Assembly (NCBI GenBank): GCA_001544595.2
Contig: FCOH02000022.1
Location: 39,937-103,936, forward strand
Reading direction: 5' to 3'
From: Caballeronia peredens
Lineage (GTDB): Bacteria; Pseudomonadota; Gammaproteobacteria; Burkholderiales; Burkholderiaceae
DNA: 64,000 nucleotides
The notes beneath the pieces are model-generated. The model was not told the DNA's origin. It ran no database searches and saw only the letters and a list, made by a program, of their open reading frames with translations. The position numbers were made by a program, and so were the translations under genes. Positions 17,254 to 25,826 of the stretch are shown in pieces. Positions within the stretch are counted from its first letter, which is position 1. The number at the start of each line of letters is the position of its first letter.

Positions 17254-17450
17254 CCGTTGACCTTTGAGGGCAGTTGCTACTGCCGTGCCACGGGCTCTTC
17301 GCCTGTGCCGGGGCCGGCGTGAGGTACTTTGGATGGGGAGAGCTGCTTTCTTTGGTTACTTTCTTTGCAGCAGCAAAGAAAGTGACTGCCGCCCCGCACA
17401 GGGGCAACACAAATAGACCGACGCGAAAACAGGATTCCACGAAAGCCCAA
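17254..17450 (-). repeat. Right arm of the large inverted repeat
   Basis: Reverse-complement copy of 16794-16996; the core is 17293-17405. The two arms enclose about 257 bases without a plausible gene. The right arm ends near AAAGCCCAAAA before a short extra duplication. Confidence 0.85.
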
Positions 17451-17490
17451 AACACACCGACGCGAAAGCAAGTTTCCACGAAAGCCCAAG
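17418..17490 (+). repeat. Tandem partial duplication at the outer edge of the right arm
   Basis: Two imperfect copies of a ~33-base unit beginning CCGACGCGAAA and ending CCACGAAAGCCCAA, at about 17418-17450 and 17458-17490. Only the first is matched in the left arm. Confidence 0.6.
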
Positions 17491-17513
17491 CACGCCGCCC
17501 CAAACCAAACCCA

Positions 17514-18530
17514 CTAATCCCGCGATCCGCGATTCTTCAACTGATCAAGCAAGACGGCTGCAAGCAGAATCGCCCCCCGCACGAGGTACTGATAGAACGC
17601 ATCGATATTGAGCAGATTCATCACGTTCTCGACCGTGCCCATGATCAGCACGCCGATCACGACGCCGGAGATCGTCGCCCGGCCGCCCAGCAGCGAAACG
17701 CCGCCCAGCACGCACGCCGAAATCACGTTCAGCTCGAAGCCCTGAGCCGCGTTCGGCTGCCCCGAGGTAATCCGCGACGCCAGAATCACACCCGCCAGCG
17801 CAGTGACCGCGCCCTGAATCAGGAAAATCCAGACCCGCGTGCGCTCGACATTGATCCCCGCGAGCCGCGACGCTTCAGGATTGCCGCCGATCGCGAGCGT
17901 ATTGCGCCCGTAAACCGTCTGGTTGAGCAATACGCCAAAAACGATGAAACACGCAAGCGTGACCCAGATAGGCAGGGAAATCCCCAGCATCGACAAACTG
18001 CCGAGCGCAATAAACGTATCCGACGACACCCCGACCGCCTGACCATGCGACACGATGAAGCCAAGACCGCGCACGATCTCCATCGTCGCGAGCGTGGTGA
18101 TCAGCGCGTTGATGCGCAAATAGGCGATCACCGCGCCGTTCACGAAGCCGATCACCGCGCCCGCCGCCACGGCAGCGACGATCGCGATCGCGGTATTGTC
18201 CGTCGCGTTGAGCACCATCGCGCACAGCACGCCCGCAAAGGCGATCGTCGAGCCGACCGACAGGTCGAAGTCGCGCGAGGCGAGACAGAACATCATCGTG
18301 CACGCCACCATGCCGATCTGCGAAATCGACAGCGCAAGGCCCAGCATGTTCTCGATCGAGAAGAAATGATCGACGGTCAGCGACATCGTCAGGAACATCA
18401 CGACGAAAATCACGATCAGGCTGTACTCCGTGATCTGCTGCCACCACTTCTGTTTGTCGTTCTTTTGCGGGATCAGCGTATTCGCGACCTTCTCGGTCGC
18501 CTGCCCCACGATGTTTTCTCTTGCTTCCAT
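17514..18530 (-). CDS. araH: L-arabinose-type ABC transporter, permease
   Basis: Inner-membrane permease of a CUT2-family sugar importer. 338 residues with about nine or ten hydrophobic segments, starting at EYSLIVIFVVMFLTMSL. Seen: FDLSVGSTIAFAGVLCA and the permease/ATPase coupling region AIGGNPEASRLAGINVERTRV, then CVLGGVSLLGGRATISGVVIG, all typical. The start is the ATG at 18530, supported by an AGGAG Shine-Dalgarno in the 30-base gap after araG. Identity as AraH follows from the closely AraF-like binding protein in the same operon. Confidence 0.92.
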   Translation of the reverse strand: MEARENIVGQATEKVANTLIPQKNDKQKWWQQITEYSLIVIFVVMFLTMSLTVDHFFSIENMLGLALSISQIGMVACTMMFCLASRDFDLSVGSTIAFAGVLCAMVLNATDNTAIAIVAAVAAGAVIGFVNGAVIAYLRINALITTLATMEIVRGLGFIVSHGQAVGVSSDTFIALGSLSMLGISLPIWVTLACFIVFGVLLNQTVYGRNTLAIGGNPEASRLAGINVERTRVWIFLIQGAVTALAGVILASRITSGQPNAAQGFELNVISACVLGGVSLLGGRATISGVVIGVLIMGTVENVMNLLNIDAFYQYLVRGAILLAAVLLDQLKNRGSRD

Positions 18531-18559
18531 GTTTCGCTCCTCTTGTCCTGATGTCGCCT

Positions 18560-20074
18560 TCATGCCGCCTGCGCGACGGTGTCCGCCTGCGGCAGCGCGA
18601 GACTCAGCACCGCCTGTTCGTTCGCCTTCCCGCGCGGCAGTTCGCCCGCGATCCGCCCCTGCCGCATCACGATGATCCGGTCGGATACGCCCAGCACTTC
18701 CGGCAATTCCGACGAAATCATCACGATCGCGCAGCCGCGCTCGGCCAGCTGATAGATCACGTTGTAGATCTCGTGCTTCGCGCCCACGTCGATGCCGCGC
18801 GTCGGCTCATCCAGAATCACGACCTTCAGATCCGGCTCCGCGAGCCAGCGCGAGAGAATCGCCTTCTGCTGATTGCCGCCCGACAAAAAGCGGATGCGCT
18901 GCTTGCGGCTCGGCGTCTTGATCTTCAGAAGCTGGATGAAGCGCTCGGCCGTCTGCGCTTCCTTCTTGCGATCGAGAAACAGCCCGCCGCGCAGATAGTG
19001 ACGGCGGCACGAGATGTTGATGTTCTCCGCAACCGTCGCAATCGCGACGATGCCCTCTTCCTTGCGATCCTCCGGACACAGCACGATGCCGTGCCGGATC
19101 GCTTCGCCCGTGCTGCGGATCTTGATCGGCTGGCCATCGAGCGTGATCGTGCCGTCCTTTTTCTTGTCCGCGCCGTACACGAGATGCATCAGCTCGCTGC
19201 GGCCCGCGCCGACCAGCCCGAAGAACCCGAGTATCTCGCCGCGCTTCACGTCGAAACTCACCGGCGCGCTCAACGCGTCGCCCTGCACGCCGTTCACGGC
19301 AAAGCGCGTTTCGCCCAGCGGCCGCGCACGATAGTTATAGATGTCGCTGATCTCGCGGCCCACCATCTCCTGCACGAGCGTGTCGCGCGGCACGTCGGCG
19401 AGCGTCAGGTGCGACGCGATCTTGCGGCCGTCGCGGAAAATCGTGCAGGCGTCGCACAACTCGTAGATCTCGTCCATGCGATGCGAGATGTAAATCAGCG
19501 CGCGGTTGTCCGCCTTCAGATCGCGCACCAGCTTGAACAGCACTTCGGTTTCGCGGTGCGACAGCGACGAAGTCGGTTCGTCGAGCGCGATCACGCGCGC
19601 ATTGCGCAAGAGCGCCTTGCAGATCTCGACCATCTGCCGCTGCGCGATGGAGAGCTTGCGCAGCTTCGCGTTCGGATCGAGATCGACGCCCATCGCCGCG
19701 AGCCGCTCGCGCACGTGCGCCTTCGCCGCGCGCTTGTTCACCCAGCCGAGCCGGTTCGGCAGCGCGCCGAGCAGCAGGTTCTCGGCCACGGTCAGATCCG
19801 GCACGTACTGCAATTCCTGATGAATCACCGCGATACCCGACGCGATCGAAGCCGCCGCGCTCGCGAAATGCACTTCGTTTTCGTCGATGAGCACGCGCCC
19901 CGAATCGGGCTGATACTCGCCGCCGAGAATCTTGAGCAAAGTCGATTTGCCCGCGCCGTTCTCGCCCATCAGGCCGTGAACTTCGCCGGCGTTGACGTCG
20001 AACGACACGCCGTCGAGCGCGCGCACGCCTGGAAACACCTTGCCGATATTGTCAAAACGCAGCGTCGCTGACAC
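18560..20074 (-). CDS. araG: L-arabinose-type ABC transporter, ATP-binding protein
   Basis: Tandem ATPase of 504 residues that energises the sugar importer. First half: Walker A GENGAGKST (38-46), signature LSIAQRQMVEI and Walker B VIALDEPTSSL. Second half (from about 250) has the usual degenerate P-loop GLVGAGRSEL, then FLSGGNQQKAILSRWL and VVILDEPTRGIDVGAKHEIY. The order binding protein-ATPase-permease matches E. coli araFGH. Likely cotranscribed with its neighbours. Confidence 0.94.
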   Translation of the reverse strand: MSATLRFDNIGKVFPGVRALDGVSFDVNAGEVHGLMGENGAGKSTLLKILGGEYQPDSGRVLIDENEVHFASAAASIASGIAVIHQELQYVPDLTVAENLLLGALPNRLGWVNKRAAKAHVRERLAAMGVDLDPNAKLRKLSIAQRQMVEICKALLRNARVIALDEPTSSLSHRETEVLFKLVRDLKADNRALIYISHRMDEIYELCDACTIFRDGRKIASHLTLADVPRDTLVQEMVGREISDIYNYRARPLGETRFAVNGVQGDALSAPVSFDVKRGEILGFFGLVGAGRSELMHLVYGADKKKDGTITLDGQPIKIRSTGEAIRHGIVLCPEDRKEEGIVAIATVAENINISCRRHYLRGGLFLDRKKEAQTAERFIQLLKIKTPSRKQRIRFLSGGNQQKAILSRWLAEPDLKVVILDEPTRGIDVGAKHEIYNVIYQLAERGCAIVMISSELPEVLGVSDRIIVMRQGRIAGELPRGKANEQAVLSLALPQADTVAQAA

Positions 20075-20135
20075 ATCGCCTCCTTATGCTTCGAACGAAC
20101 CGCGCACGCGGCGCGGCCCGCTCTCGTTCAACCGA

Positions 20136-21143
20136 TCAGTTCGATGCCAGGCCCATCTGCTGACGCACCGACGCCACGTTTTCACGCGTCGCCAGCATGC
20201 CGCTCGTGAGCGTGAGCGCCGGCGGCGCCTTGCCGTCCTTGATCCACGCGTACATCAGTTCCGAGGTTTCCTCGCCGTGGCGCTTCGGGCTGATGATCAC
20301 GGTGCCGAAGAAGCCCGTCGGATTCGGCTTCTTGAACTCGTTCAGCGCCGAGTCCGATCCGCCGATGCCGATGCCGATCATGTTGTCCGCCTTGAAGCCG
20401 CGGCCTTCCGCCGCGCGCACCGCGCCGAGCACGCCTTCGTCGTTGAGCGCGTAGGCGACCCAGTGCTTGAACTGCGGATTCTTCGTGAGCGCGATGTTGG
20501 CGGCGTTGAACGCGTTTTCCGTGTCTGTCTTCGCCTGCGGCGCCATGACGATGTTCGCCTTCGGGAAGCCGGCGGCGACAAGCGCATCGGTCGCGCCGGC
20601 CGTGCGATCGTGCGCGGTCGGCAGCTGCTCGTAGGTCACGTCGATCGCGCCGACGTCCTTCATGTCCCAGCCGCGCTTCTTGATCTCGGCGGCGATACCG
20701 TCGCCCACCTGCTTGCCGATGTTGTACGCCGAGATGCCCATGTGCGGCACGGCTTCGATCGGCTTGCCCGAGCCGTCGACGAGGCGGTCATCGACCGTCA
20801 TCATCTTGAGCTTGTCGGCCTTCGCCTTCGCGACGATGCCCGGCCCGAGCTTGACGTCAGGCGTGCAGATGATGAAACCCTGCGCCTTCTGCGCGGCGAG
20901 GTTGTCGATCGCGCTCATCACTTTTTCACCCGACGGCGCGCCGATCTTCACGAGCGTGAAGCCCTTCTCCTTCGCGGCCATTTCCGCGAACTTCCACTCG
21001 TCCTGGAACCACGGTTCTTCCGGCTGCTTCACGAGGAAGCCGATCTTGACCTCGTCGGCGGCCTGAGCGACGGGCGCCGCGATCATGGACGCGCTCGTGG
21101 CCGTGGCCGCGGCGATCAGCGTGAGGAACAGTCTGCGTTTCAT
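20136..21143 (-). CDS. araF: L-arabinose/D-galactose periplasmic binding protein
   Basis: Periplasmic substrate-binding protein of 335 residues. A Sec signal peptide (residues 1 to about 28, MKRRLFLTLIAAATATSAS... AQA) precedes the mature part. The sequence follows E. coli AraF closely from memory: KIGFLVKQPEEPWFQDEWKFA, GFIICTPDVKLG, AVDD-like MTVDDRLVDGSGKP, NDEGVLGAVRAAEGRGFK and IGIGIGGSDSALNE. AraF-type proteins bind both L-arabinose and D-galactose. First gene of the transporter trio; about 130 bases separate it from the upstream SDR gene. Confidence 0.93.
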   Translation of the reverse strand: MKRRLFLTLIAAATATSASMIAAPVAQAADEVKIGFLVKQPEEPWFQDEWKFAEMAAKEKGFTLVKIGAPSGEKVMSAIDNLAAQKAQGFIICTPDVKLGPGIVAKAKADKLKMMTVDDRLVDGSGKPIEAVPHMGISAYNIGKQVGDGIAAEIKKRGWDMKDVGAIDVTYEQLPTAHDRTAGATDALVAAGFPKANIVMAPQAKTDTENAFNAANIALTKNPQFKHWVAYALNDEGVLGAVRAAEGRGFKADNMIGIGIGGSDSALNEFKKPNPTGFFGTVIISPKRHGEETSELMYAWIKDGKAPPALTLTSGMLATRENVASVRQQMGLASN

Positions 21144-21273
21144 CTTTTGTCTCCCGACTTTTTCCGTTATCTCAAAGATGCCCGCATGCGGGCGCTACGA
21201 AGGTGTGTGGCCGCGTGTTGTTGTCGTGATGCCGCACCGCGGCCAGTGCGTCATTCTTTCTGTGGTCCGTTGT

Positions 21274-22053
21274 TCAGTCGTGATAGAGCGCGGAGCGCCC
21301 GCCATCGACCGTGATGCAGCTCGCGTTGATGAACGGCGCCTCGTCCGATGCGAGAAACACCGCCGTCATCGCGACTTCCTGCGGCTGGCCGATGCGCTTC
21401 ATCGGCTGCAAATCGAGCGTCGCCTGGCGCGCGGCCTTCGGGTCGGCCTGTGAATCCCACCAGTCCAGCGTCAGTTGCGTTTCGATGTAACCCGGCGCGA
21501 TCGCGTTCACGCGCACGTTGTTCGGCGCGTATTCGATGCCGAGCGCGCGCGTCAGTCCGATCACGCCGTGCTTCGCCACCGGATACGGAAAGCAGCCCGG
21601 AATGATCTTGAACGCGTGCGTCGACGCAATGTTCACGATGCTTCCCTTCTCCCGCGCGACCATGCCCGGCAGCACGGCGCGGCAGCCGTTCCACACGCCG
21701 TCGAGATCGACGGCGAAACAGCGGCGCCAGTCGTCGTCGGTCATCGTGAGCGGATCGCAGAACACGTTGATGCCCGCGTTGTTCACGAGCACGTCGAGCG
21801 GGCCGAACTTCGCCTCGGCCTCATCGACGGCTTCCTTCACGGAGGCGCTTCGCGTGACGTCCGTTCGAATCGCGGTCACGCGGTCCGTGCCGGCCTGCGT
21901 GGCAATGCGGTCGGCCGTCGCCTGCGCCGTGTCGATGTCGAGTTCCGCCAGCGCCACCGCGGCGCCCTCGCGCGCGAACGCCAGTGCGATCGCCGCGCCG
22001 ATGCCGCGTCCCGCGCCGGTGATCATCGTCACCTTGCCGGCGAGGCGGTTCAT
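21274..22053 (-). CDS. SDR-family oxidoreductase (second sugar dehydrogenase of the cluster)
   Basis: Short-chain dehydrogenase/reductase of 259 residues. Seen: TGAGRGIG (12-19), NNAG (91-94), Ser144, Tyr157 and Lys161 as catalytic triad, and the end FINASCITVDGGRSALYHD. The ATG at 22053 overlaps the dgoA stop by four bases (ATGA), so expression is coupled to the aldolase. It is clearly distinct from the SDR at 15964-16752, for example TGAGRGIG versus TGGATGIG. Possible substrates are D-galactose, L-arabinose, L-fucose or an aldonate; sequence alone does not decide. Confidence 0.85.
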   Translation of the reverse strand: MNRLAGKVTMITGAGRGIGAAIALAFAREGAAVALAELDIDTAQATADRIATQAGTDRVTAIRTDVTRSASVKEAVDEAEAKFGPLDVLVNNAGINVFCDPLTMTDDDWRRCFAVDLDGVWNGCRAVLPGMVAREKGSIVNIASTHAFKIIPGCFPYPVAKHGVIGLTRALGIEYAPNNVRVNAIAPGYIETQLTLDWWDSQADPKAARQATLDLQPMKRIGQPQEVAMTAVFLASDEAPFINASCITVDGGRSALYHD

Positions 22054-22727
22054 AGCTCTTCGCCCCGCGCGATCGCAAGTCCGTCGATGAACGCGCGCGC
22101 CTGCCGGGCGGTCGTCGCGGCGTTCTGATCCGGCTTGTACAGCGCCGAGCCGAGTCCGAAACCGTTCGCGCCCGCCCTGAGAAACGGCTCCATGTTGTCC
22201 GGCGCGATGCCGCCGACCGGCACGAGCGGCACTTCCTTCGCGATCACCGCGCGCCACGCCTTCGTGACCACCGGGCCGAGCTGCTCGGCGGGGAACATCT
22301 TCAGCACGTCCGCGCCCGCTTTGAGCGCGAGAAACGCCTCGTTCGGCGTCGCCACGCCCGGCGCGCACGCGAGCCCGTGCGCCTTCGCGGCGCGGATCAC
22401 GTCGGCGTCGCTGTGCGGCATCACGATCAGTTCGCCGCCCGCCGCCTTCACACTGTCGACGTAACTCGGATGCAGCACCGTTCCCGCCCCGACGATCGCA
22501 TCGGCGGGCAGCGCGCGCCGGATCGCCGCGATGCTGTCGAACGGCTGCGGCGAATTCAGCGGCACCTCGATGATCCGGAAGCCCGCTTCATACAGCGCGC
22601 GGCCGTGATCGGCGGCATCCGCAGGCGTCACGCCGCGCAGGATCGCGATCAGCGGACAGGCGGCGAACGCCTTCGCAAGGCCGCCGTGCATGCCGTAGGG
22701 CGCGGGCAGATTGATGGGAGGCTGCAT
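22050..22727 (-). CDS. dgoA: 2-dehydro-3-deoxy-6-phosphogalactonate aldolase
   Basis: Class I aldolase that cleaves 2-dehydro-3-deoxy-6-phosphogalactonate to pyruvate and glyceraldehyde 3-phosphate. 225 residues. Seen: LIAILRGVTPADA, GFRIIEVPLNSPQPFDSI (general-acid Glu), VGAGTVL, the Schiff-base lysine in DVLKMFPAEQLGP, and VPVGGIAPDNMEPFLRAGANGFGLGSALY. The ATG at 22727 is preferred because AGGAG lies eight bases upstream; a GTG at 22736 would overlap that ribosome binding site. Ends with a four-base overlap into the SDR gene and begins 15 bases after dgoK. Confidence 0.93.
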   Translation of the reverse strand: MQPPINLPAPYGMHGGLAKAFAACPLIAILRGVTPADAADHGRALYEAGFRIIEVPLNSPQPFDSIAAIRRALPADAIVGAGTVLHPSYVDSVKAAGGELIVMPHSDADVIRAAKAHGLACAPGVATPNEAFLALKAGADVLKMFPAEQLGPVVTKAWRAVIAKEVPLVPVGGIAPDNMEPFLRAGANGFGLGSALYKPDQNAATTARQARAFIDGLAIARGEEL

Positions 22728-22742
22728 GTTCGTCACTCCTTC

Positions 22743-23729
22743 TCAGGCCGCGCGCACGGGCGCACCGACGAGCCCGGCCAGCGCGGCGATTCGGTAAAGG
22801 CCGCGCTCGGTCGCGTGCGCGACTGTCGCGGCATCGTCGCAGCCGAAGCGCGCGAGCGCGGCGCGATAGCGGTCGCAGAGCGCATCGTTGCCGATCAGCC
22901 GCAGCGTCCTGCCCACAAGCGATGACTGATCGCGCGCGAGCACTTCGTTCAGGCCGCGCAATTCGTGGCCGATCAAAAGCCCCGACAGATAATCCGACTG
23001 CTGCTCCGCCGACAACTGGCCGGTGAGACCGAGCGTGCGCGTGCTGAAGATCGTCGCGAGCAGGCCGGGATGACCGGCGTCGCGCGCCGTATCGACGCCG
23101 CGCACGAATGCGGGTTCGTCGTGCGTCGCGCTCGGATGCATCGTGCGGCCGAGAATCGTGTGATCGCGCAGCGCGCCGAAGGTCTCGCCCGTCATGAACG
23201 TGTAGAAACGCTCGATGCGGTCGTTGCCGACGAACGCCCATTTCGCGTGCGTGCCCGGCAGGCCGATCAGCGCGCCGCCCGCTTCGTTGAGCGCGGATTC
23301 GCTCGCGAGCGCGCCGAAAATCTGCGTTTCCTCGCCGCGCATCACATTGGGCAGCACGCCTTTTTCCAGCACGCCCGGCACGACATGCACGATGCCGCCG
23401 CGCGCCGTCTTCACCGTGACGATGCCCGCGACGAGCGCGGCCGCGCCCGCGGGTGTCTCGACATACGGCGCTTCCACCCAGCCCTGCGCGCTGCCGACCA
23501 TGCCTGCCGCGATCACCGGCAACTGCGCGGAGAGCGGATGCGCGTCGAGCCAGTCGCCGCAGGTTTCCTCGAAAGCCTGATCGAAACCGCCCGCGGGCAG
23601 CTTCATGATTCCCGCCGGCGACGCGCGCGTATCGAGCGCCGCGCCGTCCTCGCCGAGCAGATACGCGCGCAGCGACGTCGTGCCCCAGTCGAGCGCGATG
23701 AGTGCGGGCGTCGAAGCGGATGCGCTCAT
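22743..23729 (-). CDS. dgoK: 2-dehydro-3-deoxygalactonokinase
   Basis: ATP-dependent phosphorylation of 2-dehydro-3-deoxygalactonate, feeding DgoA. 328 residues. Seen: IALDWGTTSLRAYLLGEDG at the N-terminus, AAGMVGSAQGWVEAPY, VPGVLEKGVLPNVMRGEETQIFGAL, LPGTHAKWAFV and FYTFMTGETFGALRDHTIL, the family blocks in order. The ATG at 23729 overlaps the iclR stop codon by four bases (ATGA), so regulator, kinase and aldolase form one tightly packed operon. Confidence 0.94.
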   Translation of the reverse strand: MSASASTPALIALDWGTTSLRAYLLGEDGAALDTRASPAGIMKLPAGGFDQAFEETCGDWLDAHPLSAQLPVIAAGMVGSAQGWVEAPYVETPAGAAALVAGIVTVKTARGGIVHVVPGVLEKGVLPNVMRGEETQIFGALASESALNEAGGALIGLPGTHAKWAFVGNDRIERFYTFMTGETFGALRDHTILGRTMHPSATHDEPAFVRGVDTARDAGHPGLLATIFSTRTLGLTGQLSAEQQSDYLSGLLIGHELRGLNEVLARDQSSLVGRTLRLIGNDALCDRYRAALARFGCDDAATVAHATERGLYRIAALAGLVGAPVRAA

Positions 23730-24697
23730 CGCTTGATCCTGCGCGAAGGCTGCGGCGCGCGCCAGCCGAGTTCCTCGGAGATCGAGCGCGCCTCGCGCTG
23801 CACGACGGGAATCAGTTCTTCCATGCGCTCGTGCGGCATATAAGGAATCGTGCTCGCCACCGACAGCGCCGCGACGATCGCGCCCGACGCATCGCGCACG
23901 GGCGCCGCGACGCAACGGATCGATGCTTCGTTCTCTTCGAGATCGAAGGTGAAGCCGCCTTGCGAGTAGCGCGTCATGCGTTGCAGGAAGGTGTCGAAGT
24001 CGGGGCGGTTGTCGGGCTTGAAACTCATGTTCGCGAGCGCGCGGTGCGACGCTTCGAGCAGCTTCTTCCACGCGTTCGCTTCGAGGTCGAGCATCATCGC
24101 CTTGCCGATTCCCGTCGACGCGAGCGGCATGCGATGCCCGACGCGCGAGCGCATTTCGAGGCCGCGCGTGCCGGGAATCTTGTCGATGTAGAGCACGTCG
24201 TCACCGTCGCGCACGCCGAGGTGGATGGTGTCGTGCGTATGCTCGGCGAGCGCCTGCAGATGCGGACGCGCGACCGCCGTGAGCGGCATTTGCTCCAGCG
24301 CGATCGTCCCCAGTTCGATGAGCTTCGGCCCGAGCAGATAACCGCCCTGCACCTGGCGCAGATAGCGCGCCTGCACCAGCGAGCTGACGAGGCGGTGCGT
24401 CGTGCTGCGCGTCGTGCCGAGCGCGGCGCCGAACGAGCGCAGATCGCGCGCGCCGTTCGCGGCGGCTTCGAGGATCGCGAGGCCGCGCAGGAGCGTCTGC
24501 GTGCCGGCCTGCTGCGGCGTGATGTCGACGAGCGCGCTCGGCAGCGCGATCGCATCGGGATCGGGCGCGTGCTTCGCGCCGTGCGTGCTCTGCGTGCCCT
24601 GCGTGCCGCTAGCGCCGTTACTTTTCGGGCGCGGGCCGGCCGTGTGCGCGGATTGCGCTTCGGCGGCGTCGGTTTCGGGATTCTGGAATTGGGTCAT
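23726..24697 (-). CDS. IclR-family transcriptional regulator of the sugar cluster
   Basis: DNA-binding regulator of 323 residues, first gene of the leftward operon. After a ~55-residue low-complexity N-terminus (repeated GTQGTQSTHG) comes the winged helix-turn-helix (about 60-120: LLRGLAILEAAANGARDLRSF, TRSTTHRLVSSL) and an effector domain (about 125-310) with MPLASTGIGKAMM and GGFTFDLEENEASIRCVAAPV. The ATG at 24697 was chosen over a GTG at 24718 because of the preceding GAGG; this is not certain. Control of galactose/arabinose genes, probably with autoregulation, is inferred from position. Confidence 0.88.
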   Translation of the reverse strand: MTQFQNPETDAAEAQSAHTAGPRPKSNGASGTQGTQSTHGAKHAPDPDAIALPSALVDITPQQAGTQTLLRGLAILEAAANGARDLRSFGAALGTTRSTTHRLVSSLVQARYLRQVQGGYLLGPKLIELGTIALEQMPLTAVARPHLQALAEHTHDTIHLGVRDGDDVLYIDKIPGTRGLEMRSRVGHRMPLASTGIGKAMMLDLEANAWKKLLEASHRALANMSFKPDNRPDFDTFLQRMTRYSQGGFTFDLEENEASIRCVAAPVRDASGAIVAALSVASTIPYMPHERMEELIPVVQREARSISEELGWRAPQPSRRIKR

Positions 24698-24906
24698 GGC
24701 GGGCCTCGTGCCGGTCACGATGCGCTTCGGACCGCGCGGGCGGATGCCGCGGCGGGCGCGGCCGCGTGTGGATCGTGCGAACGGTGCAGAGCGACCCGCG
24801 AGCGCGGGCGAGCGATCGAATGCATGACGTGTCTCCGTGTGTTCTTGTCGCGTGTGCGAGAGCCTTTTCCGGCTCTTCCGATATGCACACGCGCGTGCCT
24901 TTCAAG

Positions 24907-24972
24907 CGTTGGTCGGATTGTAGTTCTGCCTCTCAAAATTATTCAATATGTGATCGCACGGTTCATATAATG
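24907..24972. promoter_or_regulatory. Promoter region and imperfect inverted repeat upstream of iclR
   Basis: On the minus strand TTGAAT (24947-24942), 18 bases, TACAAT (24923-24918) could drive iclR-dgoK-dgoA. An imperfect inverted repeat TATGTGA/TCATATA (24947-24953 and 24963-24969, nine-base spacer, one mismatch) abuts it and is a candidate operator. On the plus strand TATAAT at 24966-24971 is an excellent -10 with a weak TTCAAT 18 bases upstream. Confidence 0.4.
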
Positions 24973-25010
24973 GGAGGAAAGCTGACAACCGAAAGCCTTT
25001 GAAAAACAAA

Positions 25011-25034
25011 AAAGCCCTGAATAATCAGGGCTTT
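25011..25034. terminator. Intrinsic terminator downstream of mtgA
   Basis: Perfect ten-base stem AAAGCCCTGA / TCAGGGCTTT with a four-base loop. On the minus strand it is followed by a T-rich tail, so it ends the leftward RNB-aroE-mtgA operon. It would also stop any rightward transcript from the TATAAT at 24966. Confidence 0.85.
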
Positions 25035-25061
25035 ATGGTGTTTATCGACGCCAGCTAAATT

Positions 25062-25826
25062 TCATTGCGGCAATTCGGCGGCGCCCATCCGGCGCGCAAT
25101 CACGCCCGCTCGCTGCGACAGATACGGCGCGTTGCGATGATCGTCGAAATATTTGGGACGCGGCAGCATGACGGCGAGGCGCGCGCTTTGCCACGCGGTC
25201 AGCTTCGCCGCCGAAGTCTTGTAGTAATAGCGTGCCGCCGCTTCCGCGCCGTACACGCCGTTGCCCCACTCGACCGAGTTGAGATAGATCTCGAAGATGC
25301 GTTCCTTGTCCATCCAGAACTCGAGCATCCACGTGATGACGAGCTCTTCCGCCTTGCGCACGTAGCTTTTTTCGCGCGACAGAAAGAGATTGCGCGCCAG
25401 TTGCTGCGAGATGGTCGATCCGCCCGCGACGATCTTCCCGCGCGCCTTGTTCTTCTCCCACGCCTGCAGGATCGCGTCGGTTTCGTAGCCGTTGTTGTTG
25501 ACGAAGTTCGCATCCTCCGACGCGATGATCGCGCGCTTCAGGTTGCGCGAAATCTGGTCGTACGGCACCCAGGTCCGCTGCAGCGCGACGCCCGGATGCG
25601 TCTTCGCGAGCGTCCATGCGTCCGAGCGCATGAAGGCCGTCGCGCCCGGATTCACGACCGTCCAGATGCCGATCTGCGCGAAGAAATAAAGCTGCGTCGC
25701 GATGAACGCAATGCCTAGCACCGACACGCCATACGCGATCCACCGCGCCGGACCGAGCCGCACCGCGCGGCGCACGCGCGGTGCATCGGGCGGCCGCGTG
25801 CGGCTCGGGGCGGGCGCGCTCGTCAT
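25062..25826 (-). CDS. mtgA: Monofunctional biosynthetic peptidoglycan transglycosylase
   Basis: Polymerises lipid II into glycan strands at the periplasmic face of the inner membrane. 254 residues. Seen: one membrane segment at about 28-50 (WIAYGVSVLGIAFIATQLYFF), then the GT51 domain with AIIASEDANFVNNNGYETDAI (catalytic Glu), KIVAGGSTISQQLARNLFLS, and EFWMDKERIFEIYLNSVEWGNGVYG. No transpeptidase domain. The ATG overlaps the aroE stop codon by one base (TGATG), so it is translationally coupled. Confidence 0.95.
   Translation of the reverse strand: MTSAPAPSRTRPPDAPRVRRAVRLGPARWIAYGVSVLGIAFIATQLYFFAQIGIWTVVNPGATAFMRSDAWTLAKTHPGVALQRTWVPYDQISRNLKRAIIASEDANFVNNNGYETDAILQAWEKNKARGKIVAGGSTISQQLARNLFLSREKSYVRKAEELVITWMLEFWMDKERIFEIYLNSVEWGNGVYGAEAAARYYYKTSAAKLTAWQSARLAVMLPRPKYFDDHRNAPYLSQRAGVIARRMGAAELPQ

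Noticed and set aside
17274..18551. 425-codon plus-strand ORF across the repeat and araH
   Set aside because: Antisense to araH and runs through the inverted repeat; composition Arg/His-rich without domains.
22728..22736. GTG start of dgoA at 22736
   Set aside because: The AGGAG ribosome binding site overlaps it and is correctly spaced for the ATG at 22727.
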